Positions 42,131-50,570 of a stretch of DNA of 64,000 bases are shown here, piece after piece. A model generated the notes under the pieces. The model ran no database searches, had not been told where the DNA came from, and saw nothing but the letters and a program-made list of their open reading frames with translations. The position numbers and the translations under genes are program-made. Source of the DNA: Pseudomonas cichorii (GTDB taxonomy: Bacteria > Pseudomonadota > Gammaproteobacteria > Pseudomonadales > Pseudomonadaceae); contig NZ_BLVZ01000019.1 in assembly GCF_015471405.1 (NCBI RefSeq), positions 1 to 64,000 of the forward strand, in the 5' to 3' direction. The stretch's first letter is position 1; every line of letters starts with the position of its first letter.

Positions 42131-42168
42131 AAAAAAAGGCGACCGCTGTGCAAGGCGGGTCGCCTTTT
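42131..42168 (-). terminator. Terminator after fis
   Basis: AAAAGGCGACC and GGTCGCCTTTT are 11-base inverted arms around a 13-base loop with T runs on both strands. It lies just past the fis stop and ahead of purH, ending the dusB-fis transcript. Confidence 0.8.
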
Positions 42169-42184
42169 CTGTATTGAATAATGC

Positions 42185-42505
42185 TTAAAGCAGGTCGTAC
42201 TGCTTGAGTTTCTTGCGCAGCGTGCCGCGATTGAGGCCCAGCAGTTCGGAAGCCTTCGTCTGGTTGCCCTTGACGTAGTTCATCACGCTTTCGAGAAGCG
42301 GAGCCTCGACTTCCGACAACACCAGGTTGTACACGTCAGTGACGGAAGCGCCTTCGAGGTGGGCGAAATAATTGTGCAGCGCCTTCTCGACACTGCCGCG
42401 CAGGGTCTGACCCTCTTCGCTCGGCGTGTTGAGGTGCTGTTTCAAATTGACGTTGTCACTCACGGGTGTTGTTCCACTCACTAAAGTCTCGGTCATCATC
42501 GTCAT
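42185..42505 (-). CDS. fis: DNA-binding protein Fis
   Basis: The 106-residue nucleoid protein ends with the Fis helix-turn-helix VMNYVKGNQTKASELLGLNRGTLRKKLKQYDLL, the strongest mark of the family. The middle has SVEKALHNYFAHLEG and YNLVLSEVEAPLLE. In pseudomonads Fis follows dusB and is about this length. Its start overlaps the dusB stop by 4 bases, so the pair is translationally coupled as in E. coli dusB-fis. Confidence 0.96.
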   Translation of the reverse strand: MTMMTETLVSGTTPVSDNVNLKQHLNTPSEEGQTLRGSVEKALHNYFAHLEGASVTDVYNLVLSEVEAPLLESVMNYVKGNQTKASELLGLNRGTLRKKLKQYDLL

Positions 42506-43515
42506 GCGGCCACCTCTTCTTTATTCTGGTTATCCGGGCCCTTGTAGCCTTGGCTCAAGAACTCCCGGACGTTGGCGCACTGTGCTTCCGTATCTTCCAA
42601 ACGATTGAAATGGGCGCGAAATTCCCTGGCGCCCGGCAAGGTTGCGAGATACCAACCGACATGCTTGCGTGCAATACGCACGCCCATCACGTCCCCATAG
42701 AAGGCGTGGAGGGCTGTCAGATGTTCAAGCAGAATACGTTCCACTTCACTGACCGGCAGCGCTGGCAGTTTTTCGCCAGTACGCAGGTAGTGATCTATTT
42801 CACGAAAAATCCATGGTCGCCCCTGGGCGGCCCTTCCAATCAGTAGCCCGTCCGCTCCGGTGGCCTGTAGCACGTACCGGGCTTTTTCGGGTGAATCGAT
42901 GTCGCCATTGGCGAATACCGGAATCGACATCGCCTGCTTGATTTCGGCAATGGTGTCGTACTCGGCTTCGCCGGTGTAAAGGTCTGCACGGGTCCGACCG
43001 TGAACCGCCAGCGCCTGTATTCCTGACTGTTCGGCGATTCTGGCGACCGTAAGGCCGTTCTTGTTGTCGCGGTCCCAGCCGGTGCGGATCTTCAGGGTCA
43101 CCGGTACATCGACTGCAGCCACTACGGCCTGCAGAATCTCACTCACCAGCTTTTCATCTTTCAGAAGCGCCGAGCCTGCGGCCTTGTTACAGACCTTCTT
43201 GGCCGGGCAGCCCATGTTGATGTCGATGATCTGGGCACCCAGTTCGACATTGGCCCGCGCTGCCTGCGCGAGCATCTGCGGATCACCGCCGGCGATCTGG
43301 ACCGAGCGGGGCTCGGGATCACCTTCGTGGATCATGCGCAGACGCGATTTGCGACTGTTCCACAGGCTCATGTCACTGGTGACCATTTCCGATACCACCA
43401 GGCCTGCGCCGAGTTCTCTGCACAGTTGCCGGAAAGGCTGGTCGGTGACGCCCGCCATCGGGGCGAGAATCAAGCCATTCTGTAACGTATACGGACCGAT
43501 GCGTACCGCCGACAT
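42502..43515 (-). CDS. dusB: tRNA-dihydrouridine synthase B
   Basis: The 337-residue FMN enzyme reduces uridine in the tRNA D-loop. It begins IGPYTLQNGLILAPMAGVTDQPFRQLCRELGAGLVVSEM, has IDINMGCPAKKVCNKAAGSALL with the catalytic Cys, TLKIRTGWD and ALAVHGRTRADLYTGEAEYDTI, and ends with ANGDIDSPEKARYVLQATGADGLLIGRAAQGRPW and the GARE...FN tail. It heads the dusB-fis operon. Confidence 0.96.
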   Translation of the reverse strand: MSAVRIGPYTLQNGLILAPMAGVTDQPFRQLCRELGAGLVVSEMVTSDMSLWNSRKSRLRMIHEGDPEPRSVQIAGGDPQMLAQAARANVELGAQIIDINMGCPAKKVCNKAAGSALLKDEKLVSEILQAVVAAVDVPVTLKIRTGWDRDNKNGLTVARIAEQSGIQALAVHGRTRADLYTGEAEYDTIAEIKQAMSIPVFANGDIDSPEKARYVLQATGADGLLIGRAAQGRPWIFREIDHYLRTGEKLPALPVSEVERILLEHLTALHAFYGDVMGVRIARKHVGWYLATLPGAREFRAHFNRLEDTEAQCANVREFLSQGYKGPDNQNKEEVAA

Positions 43516-43646
43516 AGCTTTACCTATCGTGGGGCCGGATCATCCGCAGGCCGTGTAAAAAACCGTTCCACACGGTCTGCAACAGCCCCGTCTTCAGTTG
43601 CTTGCGCAACCTTGAGACTGAACCGAGAGTTTGAAAAAGGGTTGGC

Positions 43647-43675
43647 ATGATACCCGCTCTCGATGACTGGATAAA
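43647..43675 (-). promoter_or_regulatory. Possible sigma-70 promoter of dusB-fis
   Basis: On the minus strand TTTATC and TATCAT are separated by 17 bases. The start point would be near 43640, giving a leader of about 125 bases that contains a CCGTGT...ACACGG hairpin. The rest of the 316-base gap (43516-43831) is AT-rich toward its left part and holds no gene that I can see. Confidence 0.45.
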
Positions 43676-43831
43676 GGCTGAATTGGATAAAATCTGAACA
43701 GTTATTTTCTTATCGCTAACGGTTCGCTTTTTGGGCGAAATGTCATGAAAACTTCGCTATTTATGCTTCATGGCCCGCGCAGACGTGCTTTCAGGCACCT
43801 GAGAGCATCGGCGGGCAGGGTGAGGCCGGGC

Positions 43832-45169
43832 TCATTCCGGTGAGCGGAAGTTCAGGCTGTAATTCACGGCTTTGGCGCCAGGATCGAGGATATCCAGCGC
43901 AATATGGATCGGTGTCTGGGGTGGCATCTCTTCCTTGCCAGCCATTTCGCCGCTCAAGTATTCGCCCGGTTTGAACCGACGACTGGCAATGAGCTGACCG
44001 CTGGTATCGGCAAATCTTAGCTCAAGAAGCGGAAACGGCTGTGAGAATGATGCGCGGTTGTAGATGATTGCGTCCACTACCAGTGCGCCCTGGAACTCCG
44101 GATGGCTGCGCACCACCAGATTGCTGCTCTTGAGCAGTGCAATGTCGACCTTCGATGGCACCTTGCAGTCAATTTTCGGGCAGATCTGCTGGAACCAGGA
44201 GCGGTACTGGTCCTGTCTGGCCAGATGGTCGAAGTGATACCAGATGTACTGGCCCGCCAGCCCTGCCAGGGCGAGCAGAACCAGCAGGCCCCAGAACAGG
44301 CGGCGTCCCCAGCGTGGCTTGGGGCGTTGCCAGTCCAGTTGCAGCGGGTCATCGGTCAGGTCCAGAAGTGCCTGATCGCGCACCGCCGGTTCGTTTCGCG
44401 TGCGTTTGCCGCGAGGGGCGATCGATGGCTCGTGTTCGTCGTCGTGATTGTCTTCCTCTTCATCCCGTGCCGACCAGCGCTCAGTGCTTTCACTGGTTGG
44501 CTGCTTGCGGGAGCTGAGTGCCGGCTGGTCATCGTCCAGATCGACGTCGCCCAGTGACAATGACGGCTCGGTCCGTTCACGGCCGGCAGGCTGCTCGGGT
44601 TCGGGGCTTGAGTCGGGTTCGGGCTCCGCAGTCGGCTCTGTGGCGGTGACAACTTCGGCCTGTATTTCCGGCAGGTGGCTGACATCGTCATTGCGCAGGC
44701 TGCCGACCCATGTGCTTTCTTCGGCTTCCGCATTGTCCCGCTGGGCCGTCAGCAATGCATCGCCGTTGCGGGTGTTTGCCTTGCCGAAGGTGTCGGGCAG
44801 CTGGATTTCCCGCTGTTCAAGCCGGGCGAGTTCTTCGTCGAGGTCCAGATTGTCCAGGTCGAACTCGCTGACCTTCCAGGGATCGTCATCTTCCGGGATG
44901 ACTTCCTGAGGTGCCGGAGTCGGTTCGGGCTCGACGATCGGCGCGGGAGGCGCTTGTTCGGTGACTTGCGGGGCGGCGATTTCCTGTGCGGGCGGTTGCG
45001 TGATCTCGGGTTCGTCGGCCGAGCGCTGCTCCAGCAGTTGCCGGGCGGCATTGAAAACCTGCAGACAGGCTCCGCAGCGCACCACGCCGCGGGCCACGCT
45101 CAGTTGGGCGTGGCTGACTCTGAAACTGGTTTGGCAGTGGGGGCACTGGGTGACGAAGCTGTCGGTCAT
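43832..45169 (-). CDS. Zinc-ribbon and DUF3426 membrane protein
   Basis: The 445-residue protein starts with an MJ0042-type zinc ribbon (CPHCQTSFRVS...VRCGAC, about 9-35), then a long acidic Glu/Pro-rich disordered region (50-270). A single membrane helix (FWGLLVLLALAGLAGQYIWY, about 290-310) precedes a C-terminal DUF3426 domain that ends NYSLNFRSPE. Cytoplasmic ribbon, membrane pass and periplasmic domain is the family pattern. It neighbours prmA as in other pseudomonads. Function is unknown. Confidence 0.87.
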   Translation of the reverse strand: MTDSFVTQCPHCQTSFRVSHAQLSVARGVVRCGACLQVFNAARQLLEQRSADEPEITQPPAQEIAAPQVTEQAPPAPIVEPEPTPAPQEVIPEDDDPWKVSEFDLDNLDLDEELARLEQREIQLPDTFGKANTRNGDALLTAQRDNAEAEESTWVGSLRNDDVSHLPEIQAEVVTATEPTAEPEPDSSPEPEQPAGRERTEPSLSLGDVDLDDDQPALSSRKQPTSESTERWSARDEEEDNHDDEHEPSIAPRGKRTRNEPAVRDQALLDLTDDPLQLDWQRPKPRWGRRLFWGLLVLLALAGLAGQYIWYHFDHLARQDQYRSWFQQICPKIDCKVPSKVDIALLKSSNLVVRSHPEFQGALVVDAIIYNRASFSQPFPLLELRFADTSGQLIASRRFKPGEYLSGEMAGKEEMPPQTPIHIALDILDPGAKAVNYSLNFRSPE

Positions 45170-45193
45170 GCTGCTGTCCGGTTCAGGCGGCTG

Positions 45194-46072
45194 TTAACGG
45201 CGACGACCTGTGATGCGTACCCAGCCATCACGGTTGGCGATAGGGTCCAGATCGAATGTAGCAGCATAGGCTGCGGCTACTTCCTCACCTTGTTCTGCAA
45301 GAATTCCGGACAGTGCCAGACGACCGCCGGTCTTGACCAGTGTTGCCAGTTGCGGGGCCAGCGATACCAGCGGGCCGGCCAGGATATTGGCGACCAGCAC
45401 GTCGGCCTGTTGCTGGGGCATGTCTTCAGGCAGGTATAGCGGGAAGCGCTCGGCTGCGATGTTGTTGCGTCCGGCATTGTCACGAGAGGCTTCAAGTGCC
45501 TGAACGTCGATATCGGTGCCCACTGCCTGCTCGGCGCCCAGCAACAGTGCAGCGATCGCCAGGATGCCCGAGCCACAGCCGAAATCCAGCACGTTGCAGC
45601 CTTTGAGGTCCTGGCCGTCCAGCCATTCCAGGCACAGGGCTGTGGTCGGGTGGGTGCCGGTGCCGAATGCCAGGCCCGGATCGAGCAGCAGGTTCACGGC
45701 GTCAGGCTCTGGAGCAGCGTGCCAGCTCGGGACGATCCACAGGCGCTGGCCGAAGCGCATTGGCTGGAAGTTATCCATCCAGCTGCGCTCCCAGTCCTGG
45801 TCTTCGATGACTTCGGCGGTGTGCTCGGGCAGTTCGGCGTCGGTCAGCAGGCGCAGGTGCGCCAGTGCCAGATCGGCGTCGGTGTCGGCTTCGAACAGGG
45901 CCAGCAGGTGGGTGTGTGCCCACAGCGGGGTGGTATTGAGTTCAGGCTCGAAAATCGGCTGGTCTTCGGCATCCATGAAGGTCACGGATACGGCGCCGAC
46001 TTCAAGCAGCGCGTCCTCGTAGGTTTCGGCTTGTTCTGGGCTGATGGCGAGGCGGACTTGCAGCCAAGGCAT
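45194..46072 (-). CDS. prmA: Ribosomal protein L11 methyltransferase
   Basis: The 292-residue enzyme trimethylates ribosomal protein L11. It begins MPWLQVRLAISPEQAETYEDALLEVGAVSVTFMDAED, and has the SAM motifs LDFGCGSGILAIAALLLGA (about residue 160) and VLVANILAGPLVSLAPQL, with the DPGLAFGTGTHPTT motif before. Length and order fit PrmA. A 126-base gap with the accC terminator separates it from accC. Confidence 0.95.
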   Translation of the reverse strand: MPWLQVRLAISPEQAETYEDALLEVGAVSVTFMDAEDQPIFEPELNTTPLWAHTHLLALFEADTDADLALAHLRLLTDAELPEHTAEVIEDQDWERSWMDNFQPMRFGQRLWIVPSWHAAPEPDAVNLLLDPGLAFGTGTHPTTALCLEWLDGQDLKGCNVLDFGCGSGILAIAALLLGAEQAVGTDIDVQALEASRDNAGRNNIAAERFPLYLPEDMPQQQADVLVANILAGPLVSLAPQLATLVKTGGRLALSGILAEQGEEVAAAYAATFDLDPIANRDGWVRITGRRR

Positions 46073-46151
46073 GGCGGATTACCTTCGAGTCAAAATGTGT
46101 GCGCGGTACTGCCGCGAAGAAGCGGGCAAGTTTACTTCTATGCGGCGCAAA

Positions 46152-46181
46152 CAACAAAGCCGCATCGCTGCGGCTTTGTTG
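46152..46181 (-). terminator. Rho-independent terminator after accC
   Basis: CAACAAAGCCGCA-TCGC-TGCGGCTTTGTTG is a perfect 13-bp stem starting 18 bases past the accC stop on the minus strand, with a T-rich descending arm. Confidence 0.88.
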
Positions 46182-46198
46182 ATCTGAAACACGCTGAC

Positions 46199-47542
46199 TT
46201 ATTGATTGGCCAGTTTGTGCTCAAGATAGTGGATGTTGACTCCGCCTTCGCAGAAGCCTTCATCACGGGTCAGGTCGCGGTGCAGCGGGATATTGGTCTT
46301 GATCCCGTCGACCACGATTTCGTCCAGGGCATTGCGCATGCGTGCCATGGCTTCGTCGCGGGTCGCGCCCCATGTGATCAGCTTGCCGATCAACGAGTCG
46401 TAGTTCGATGGAACCTTGTAGCCGCTGTACAGATGCGAGTCTACACGCACGCCGTTACCGCCTGGCGCGTGGAAGTGCTTGACCAGGCCCGGGCTCGGAA
46501 TGAAGGTTTTCGGATCTTCAGCGTTGATACGGCATTCCAGCGCATGGCCCGTGATGACAACGTCATCCTGGGTGTACGACAGTTTGTTGCCGGCGGCGAT
46601 GCTCAGCATCTCCTTGACGATGTCGATACCGGTGACCATCTCCGAAACCGGGTGCTCTACCTGAACTCGAGTGTTCATTTCGATGAAGTAGAAGCGGCCG
46701 TTCTCGTACAGGAACTCGAACGTGCCGGCGCCACGGTAGCCGATGTCCACGCATGCTTTTACGCAAGCTGCGAACACGTCCTTGCGGGCTTGTTCGTCGA
46801 TGAACGGTGCCGGTGCTTCTTCCAGGACTTTCTGGTGACGGCGTTGCAGCGAGCAGTCACGGTCGCCCAGGTGAATGGCATTGCCCTGGCCATCGGAAAT
46901 GACCTGAACTTCCACGTGACGTGGGTTGGTCAGGTATTTTTCCAGGTAGACCATCGGGTTGCTGAACCAGGCAGCCGCTTCGGCGCGGGTCTGGCTGGCA
47001 GCTTCGATCAGGTCTTCCTCGCGGTGAACCACGCGCATGCCGCGACCACCACCGCCACCGGCGGCCTTGATGATCACCGGGTAGCCGACTTCACGGCCGA
47101 TGCGCAGCGCGGTTTCTTCGTCTTCCGGCAGTGGGCCGTCAGAACCTGGAACCGTCGGTACGCTGGCGCGCTTCATGGCGTCCTTGGCGGAAACCTTGTC
47201 GCCCATCAGGCGAATGGTGTCTGCTTTTGGGCCGATGAAGGCGAAGCCCGATTTCTCTACCTGTTCGGCGAAATCCGCGTTTTCCGCAAGAAAGCCGTAG
47301 CCCGGGTGAATCGCCGTGGCGCCGGTCAGTTCGGCTGCCGAGATGATTGCCGGGATATTCAGGTAGGACAGGTTGGCTGGAGCCGGACCGATACAGACGG
47401 TTTCATCTGCCAGGCCCAGGTGCATCAACTCGCGATCTGCCGTGGAGTGTACAGCGACGGTCTTGATGCCCAGTTCCTTACAGGCACGCAGGATGCGCAA
47501 GGCAATTTCGCCGCGGTTGGCGATCAGAACTTTTTCCAACAT
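46199..47542 (-). CDS. accC: Acetyl-CoA carboxylase, biotin carboxylase subunit
   Basis: The 447-residue ATP-grasp enzyme carboxylates the biotin of AccB in fatty-acid synthesis. It begins MLEKVLIANRGEIALRILRACKELGIKTV, and has AIHPGYGFLAENADFAEQ, the ATP loop AGGGGGRGMRVV, HLGDRDCSLQRRHQKVLEEAPAP, and EMNTRVQVEHPV.EM. The start at 47542 with GGAGAGCCTGCG is preferred over the frame start seven codons upstream. It follows accB by 17 bases. Confidence 0.97.
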   Translation of the reverse strand: MLEKVLIANRGEIALRILRACKELGIKTVAVHSTADRELMHLGLADETVCIGPAPANLSYLNIPAIISAAELTGATAIHPGYGFLAENADFAEQVEKSGFAFIGPKADTIRLMGDKVSAKDAMKRASVPTVPGSDGPLPEDEETALRIGREVGYPVIIKAAGGGGGRGMRVVHREEDLIEAASQTRAEAAAWFSNPMVYLEKYLTNPRHVEVQVISDGQGNAIHLGDRDCSLQRRHQKVLEEAPAPFIDEQARKDVFAACVKACVDIGYRGAGTFEFLYENGRFYFIEMNTRVQVEHPVSEMVTGIDIVKEMLSIAAGNKLSYTQDDVVITGHALECRINAEDPKTFIPSPGLVKHFHAPGGNGVRVDSHLYSGYKVPSNYDSLIGKLITWGATRDEAMARMRNALDEIVVDGIKTNIPLHRDLTRDEGFCEGGVNIHYLEHKLANQ

Positions 47543-47559
47543 CGCAGGCTCTCCCCGGT

Positions 47560-48021
47560 TCAAACGATAGTGAACAGCGGCTGGTCAAATTCAACCGGCT
47601 GACCGTTTTCTACCAGGATGGATTCGATCACACCGCTGGCTTCTGCCTGGATGTGGTTCATCATTTTCATCGCTTCGACGATGCAGATGGTGTCGCCTTT
47701 CTTGACGGTCTGGCCGACTTCGACGAATGCAGGCGAAGTAGGTGCCGGAGTGCGGTAGAACGTACCGACCATTGGCGACTTGACCACGTGACCGTTCAGC
47801 TTCGGAGCCGAAGGTGCTTCTGCGGCAGCAGCAGCGGCAACCGGTGCGACCGGAGCAGCAGCTACAGGCGCGGCAACTGGAGCCGGCGCGTAATACGGTT
47901 GTGCCGGAGTCTTGCTGTGACGGCTGATCCGTACGGATTCTTCGCCTTCACGGATCTCCAGCTCGTCGATACCAGATTCTTCCAGCAGTTCGATCAGTTT
48001 CTTGACTTTGCGAATATCCAT
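47560..48021 (-). CDS. accB: Biotin carboxyl carrier protein
   Basis: The 153-residue carrier has the biotin attachment Lys in VEAMKMMNHIQAE (about residue 119) within a C-terminal lipoyl-like beta barrel (80-153) that starts KSPMVGTFYRTPAP. An Ala/Pro-rich linker (40-75) joins it to the N-terminal DIRKVKKLIELLEESGIDELEI helix. It is translated just upstream of accC and the pair forms the carboxylase half with biotin. Confidence 0.97.
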   Translation of the reverse strand: MDIRKVKKLIELLEESGIDELEIREGEESVRISRHSKTPAQPYYAPAPVAAPVAAAPVAPVAAAAAAEAPSAPKLNGHVVKSPMVGTFYRTPAPTSPAFVEVGQTVKKGDTICIVEAMKMMNHIQAEASGVIESILVENGQPVEFDQPLFTIV

Positions 48022-48100
48022 TAATCATCAACTCCCAAGGGGTCTGTCAGGGCATTTCGGCAGCCGGTTCAAGCCGTGAGGGCCAGCGATGCTGGTCCGG

Positions 48101-48553
48101 TCATGGCTTGGAGCTAACGGCCAATTGTTCCAGGGCGGCCTCCAGGGCCAGTCGGTAACCGCTGGCGCCAAGGCCGCAGATCACTCCTACAGCAGCATCT
48201 GAAAAGTAGGAGTGATGGCGGAAAGGTTCGCGTTTGTGCACGTTTGATAAATGCACTTCGATGAATGGGATGCTCACTCCCAGCAGCGCGTCACGTATTG
48301 CCACACTTGTATGTGTAAAAGCAGCCGGATTGATGATGATGAAGTCCACGCCTTCGGTGCGTGCAGCATGGATTCGGTCGATCAATTCGTACTCGGCGTT
48401 GCTTTGCAGGTACATCAGATGGTGACCGGCATCGCGAGCGCGCTGCTCCAGATCCTGGTTGATTTGAGCCAGGGTGACGGCACCATATATCCCGGGCTCG
48501 CGAGTACCGAGCAGATTCAGGTTGGGGCCGTGCAGTACCAGGAAAGTCGCCAT
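48101..48553 (-). CDS. aroQ: 3-Dehydroquinate dehydratase, type II
   Basis: The 150-residue shikimate enzyme has the type II marks: LVLHGPNLNLLGTREPGIYGAVTLA near the N-terminus, LMYLQSNAEYELIDRIHAA, FIIINPAAFTHTSVAIRDALLGV, and FIEVHLSNVHKREPFRHHSY. The catalytic Tyr and His are present. It lies in accC-accB-aroQ order as in P. aeruginosa. Confidence 0.97.
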   Translation of the reverse strand: MATFLVLHGPNLNLLGTREPGIYGAVTLAQINQDLEQRARDAGHHLMYLQSNAEYELIDRIHAARTEGVDFIIINPAAFTHTSVAIRDALLGVSIPFIEVHLSNVHKREPFRHHSYFSDAAVGVICGLGASGYRLALEAALEQLAVSSKP

Positions 48554-48682
48554 CGTTTATTCCTTTATTTTGTTTACGGGCGTTCACGCCCGGCGACTAT
48601 GCCGCAAGGGGAATGTACTGTCCAGTTAACTACAGTAGCCAGCACAATGAGCGATGTTTGCGTAAAGTTTATGACCCGACAC

Positions 48683-50461
48683 CTAATTTTGGTCATTTGC
48701 TCTATTTATGCGCTCAAGGAAAGCAGGAACGTCGATTTCACCAATGACTCGGACATTTTTCAGTTCTTCGCCGCTTTTACTGAAAAATAACAACGCGGGT
48801 GGTCCGAACAGCTTGTAGCGGTCAAGCAGGGCACGTTGCTCTGCATTGCTGTCTGTCATGTCGAACCGGATCAGGCTGTAGCCCGTCAGTTTCTCGACGA
48901 CGCCTGGATCAGGCAGGACTTCATGCTCGATAACCTTGCAACTGATGCACCAGTCGGCATACCAGTCGAGCAGCAAGGGTTTGCCTGCATCTTTTGCTTC
49001 GCTCAAGGCCCGGTCCAGTTCGGCAGACGTGGTGATGGTCTGCCATTGGGACGTCACCGGTATTGCCATACCGTTGCTGATGGTGGCTGCCTGTGGGCGC
49101 CCCAGTGGACGAGTCGGGTCAGTTTGCCCGCTCAATGCGCCGTACCAGCATGCCAGAGCGTAGACGAACAAAAGCAGGCCGAGAAGTTGCGCGAGTTTTT
49201 GGCGTGAAGATTTTGCAGTGAATTCCAGGGCTCCGAGGAACAGCGCGACACCGGCACACAGAATGCCGATCAGCAGCAAGGTGATCTGCCCTGGCAATAC
49301 GCGGCTCAGCAAGCCTATGGCCAGGCCCAGCAGCAGCACGCCAATGGCGTTTTTCACGGTTACCAGCCATGGGCCACTCTTTGGCAGCCACGCCGCTCCG
49401 CCGGTCGCGACCAGCAATAACGGCGCTCCCATGCCCAGCCCCAGGGCGAACAGTTTCAGGCCGCCGCCCAGAGCATCTCCGCTGGCGCTTATATAGAGCA
49501 GCGCGCCGGCCAGTGGTGCCGAGACGCAAGGTGATACCAGCAGGCTGGAAACCACGCCGAGCACGGCTGCGCCCCAGAGCGAACCACCTTCGGTCTTGCC
49601 TGCGATACGATCCAGTCTGTTGCTGATGGCTTGCGGAAGACGCAGTTCAAAGACGCCGAACATCGCCACGGCAAACAGCACGAAGAACAGCGAAAACGGC
49701 ACCAGTACCCAGGCCGATTGCAGACGTGCCTGCAGGTTCAGGCCCGCTCCGAACATGCCCATCAAGGCGCCCAGCACGGCGAAGCACACGGCCATCGGCA
49801 AAACGTAGGCCAGTGAAAGACTCAGACCGCGCAGACCGCCGACCTGACCCCGCAAGACCACGCCGGAAAGAATCGGCAACATTGGCAGCACGCAGGGCGT
49901 GAATGTCAGGCCGATACCCGCGAGAAAAAACAGCGCCAGCTCTTTCCAGCTCCAGGCCTGCTTGCCTGCCGCTGATGCGGTGTCGGCAGGTGGCACGTCA
50001 CCAATATTCAGTCGCTCGGTTTCCGGCGGGTAACACAAGCCTTTATCGGCGCAGCCCTGATAGCTCACGCTCAGGACAAAAGGCCGCTCTTCACCGGGCT
50101 TGCGGGGCAGGTCGATGTCCAGAATGCCGTGATAGACCTCGACGTCGCCAAAGTACTCGTCGTGTTTCTTTTCGCCTTGGGGCAATTGCGCCTCACCCAG
50201 GCCGATGTCGGCAGGTTCGGTGCGGAACTGGAAGCGATGGCGATACAGGTAATAGCCGTCGGTGGCGACGAAGCGTAGCTTGATCGATTGCGGGGTCGTT
50301 TCGATCAGGCTCAATTTGAATGCCTGGCGTACAGGCAGGAATTCCTTGCTGTTATCCAGTGTGGCGCCGCCCAGTGTCGGTGCAGGGCGACTGTCCAGCA
50401 GGCTGGTCCCGAAAGCGGGCAGGGCCAGGATCAACAGCATCAGGCATAACAAACGGCGCAT
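48683..50461 (-). CDS. dsbD: Thiol:disulfide interchange protein DsbD
   Basis: The 592-residue protein moves electrons from cytoplasmic thioredoxin to periplasmic partners. It has a signal peptide (1-18), an N-terminal domain with the Cys pair in YQGCADKGLCYPP (about 135-146), eight membrane helices (175-450) with TFTPCVLPMLPILSG and SPCVSAPLAGAL holding the membrane Cys, and a C-terminal thioredoxin domain with the Cys pair in YADWCISCKVIEHEVL. It is the DipZ homologue that sits next to aroQ in pseudomonads. Confidence 0.95.
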   Translation of the reverse strand: MRRLLCLMLLILALPAFGTSLLDSRPAPTLGGATLDNSKEFLPVRQAFKLSLIETTPQSIKLRFVATDGYYLYRHRFQFRTEPADIGLGEAQLPQGEKKHDEYFGDVEVYHGILDIDLPRKPGEERPFVLSVSYQGCADKGLCYPPETERLNIGDVPPADTASAAGKQAWSWKELALFFLAGIGLTFTPCVLPMLPILSGVVLRGQVGGLRGLSLSLAYVLPMAVCFAVLGALMGMFGAGLNLQARLQSAWVLVPFSLFFVLFAVAMFGVFELRLPQAISNRLDRIAGKTEGGSLWGAAVLGVVSSLLVSPCVSAPLAGALLYISASGDALGGGLKLFALGLGMGAPLLLVATGGAAWLPKSGPWLVTVKNAIGVLLLGLAIGLLSRVLPGQITLLLIGILCAGVALFLGALEFTAKSSRQKLAQLLGLLLFVYALACWYGALSGQTDPTRPLGRPQAATISNGMAIPVTSQWQTITTSAELDRALSEAKDAGKPLLLDWYADWCISCKVIEHEVLPDPGVVEKLTGYSLIRFDMTDSNAEQRALLDRYKLFGPPALLFFSKSGEELKNVRVIGEIDVPAFLERINRANDQN

Positions 50462-50570
50462 GGCAGGCTCGATTCTCGAAAGTCAGCGCATGATAGCGGA
50501 GTGTTTCACGGCATGCAGGGATGAGGTTTGTAAGGATGGATTTCGGGAGGGTCCTTGAGCGACTGAGCTT

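Noticed and set aside
40494..42188. A 564-codon plus-strand open frame opposite purH
   Set aside because: It mirrors the PurH coding strand and its translation is repetitive Asp/Gly/Val, so it is a shadow frame.
43643..43658. A plus-strand sigma-54-like site TGGCATGATACCCGC
   Set aside because: It has GG-N10-GC spacing, but the -12 part reads CCGC and no plus-strand gene follows within 10 kb; the minus-strand sigma-70 pair explains it better.
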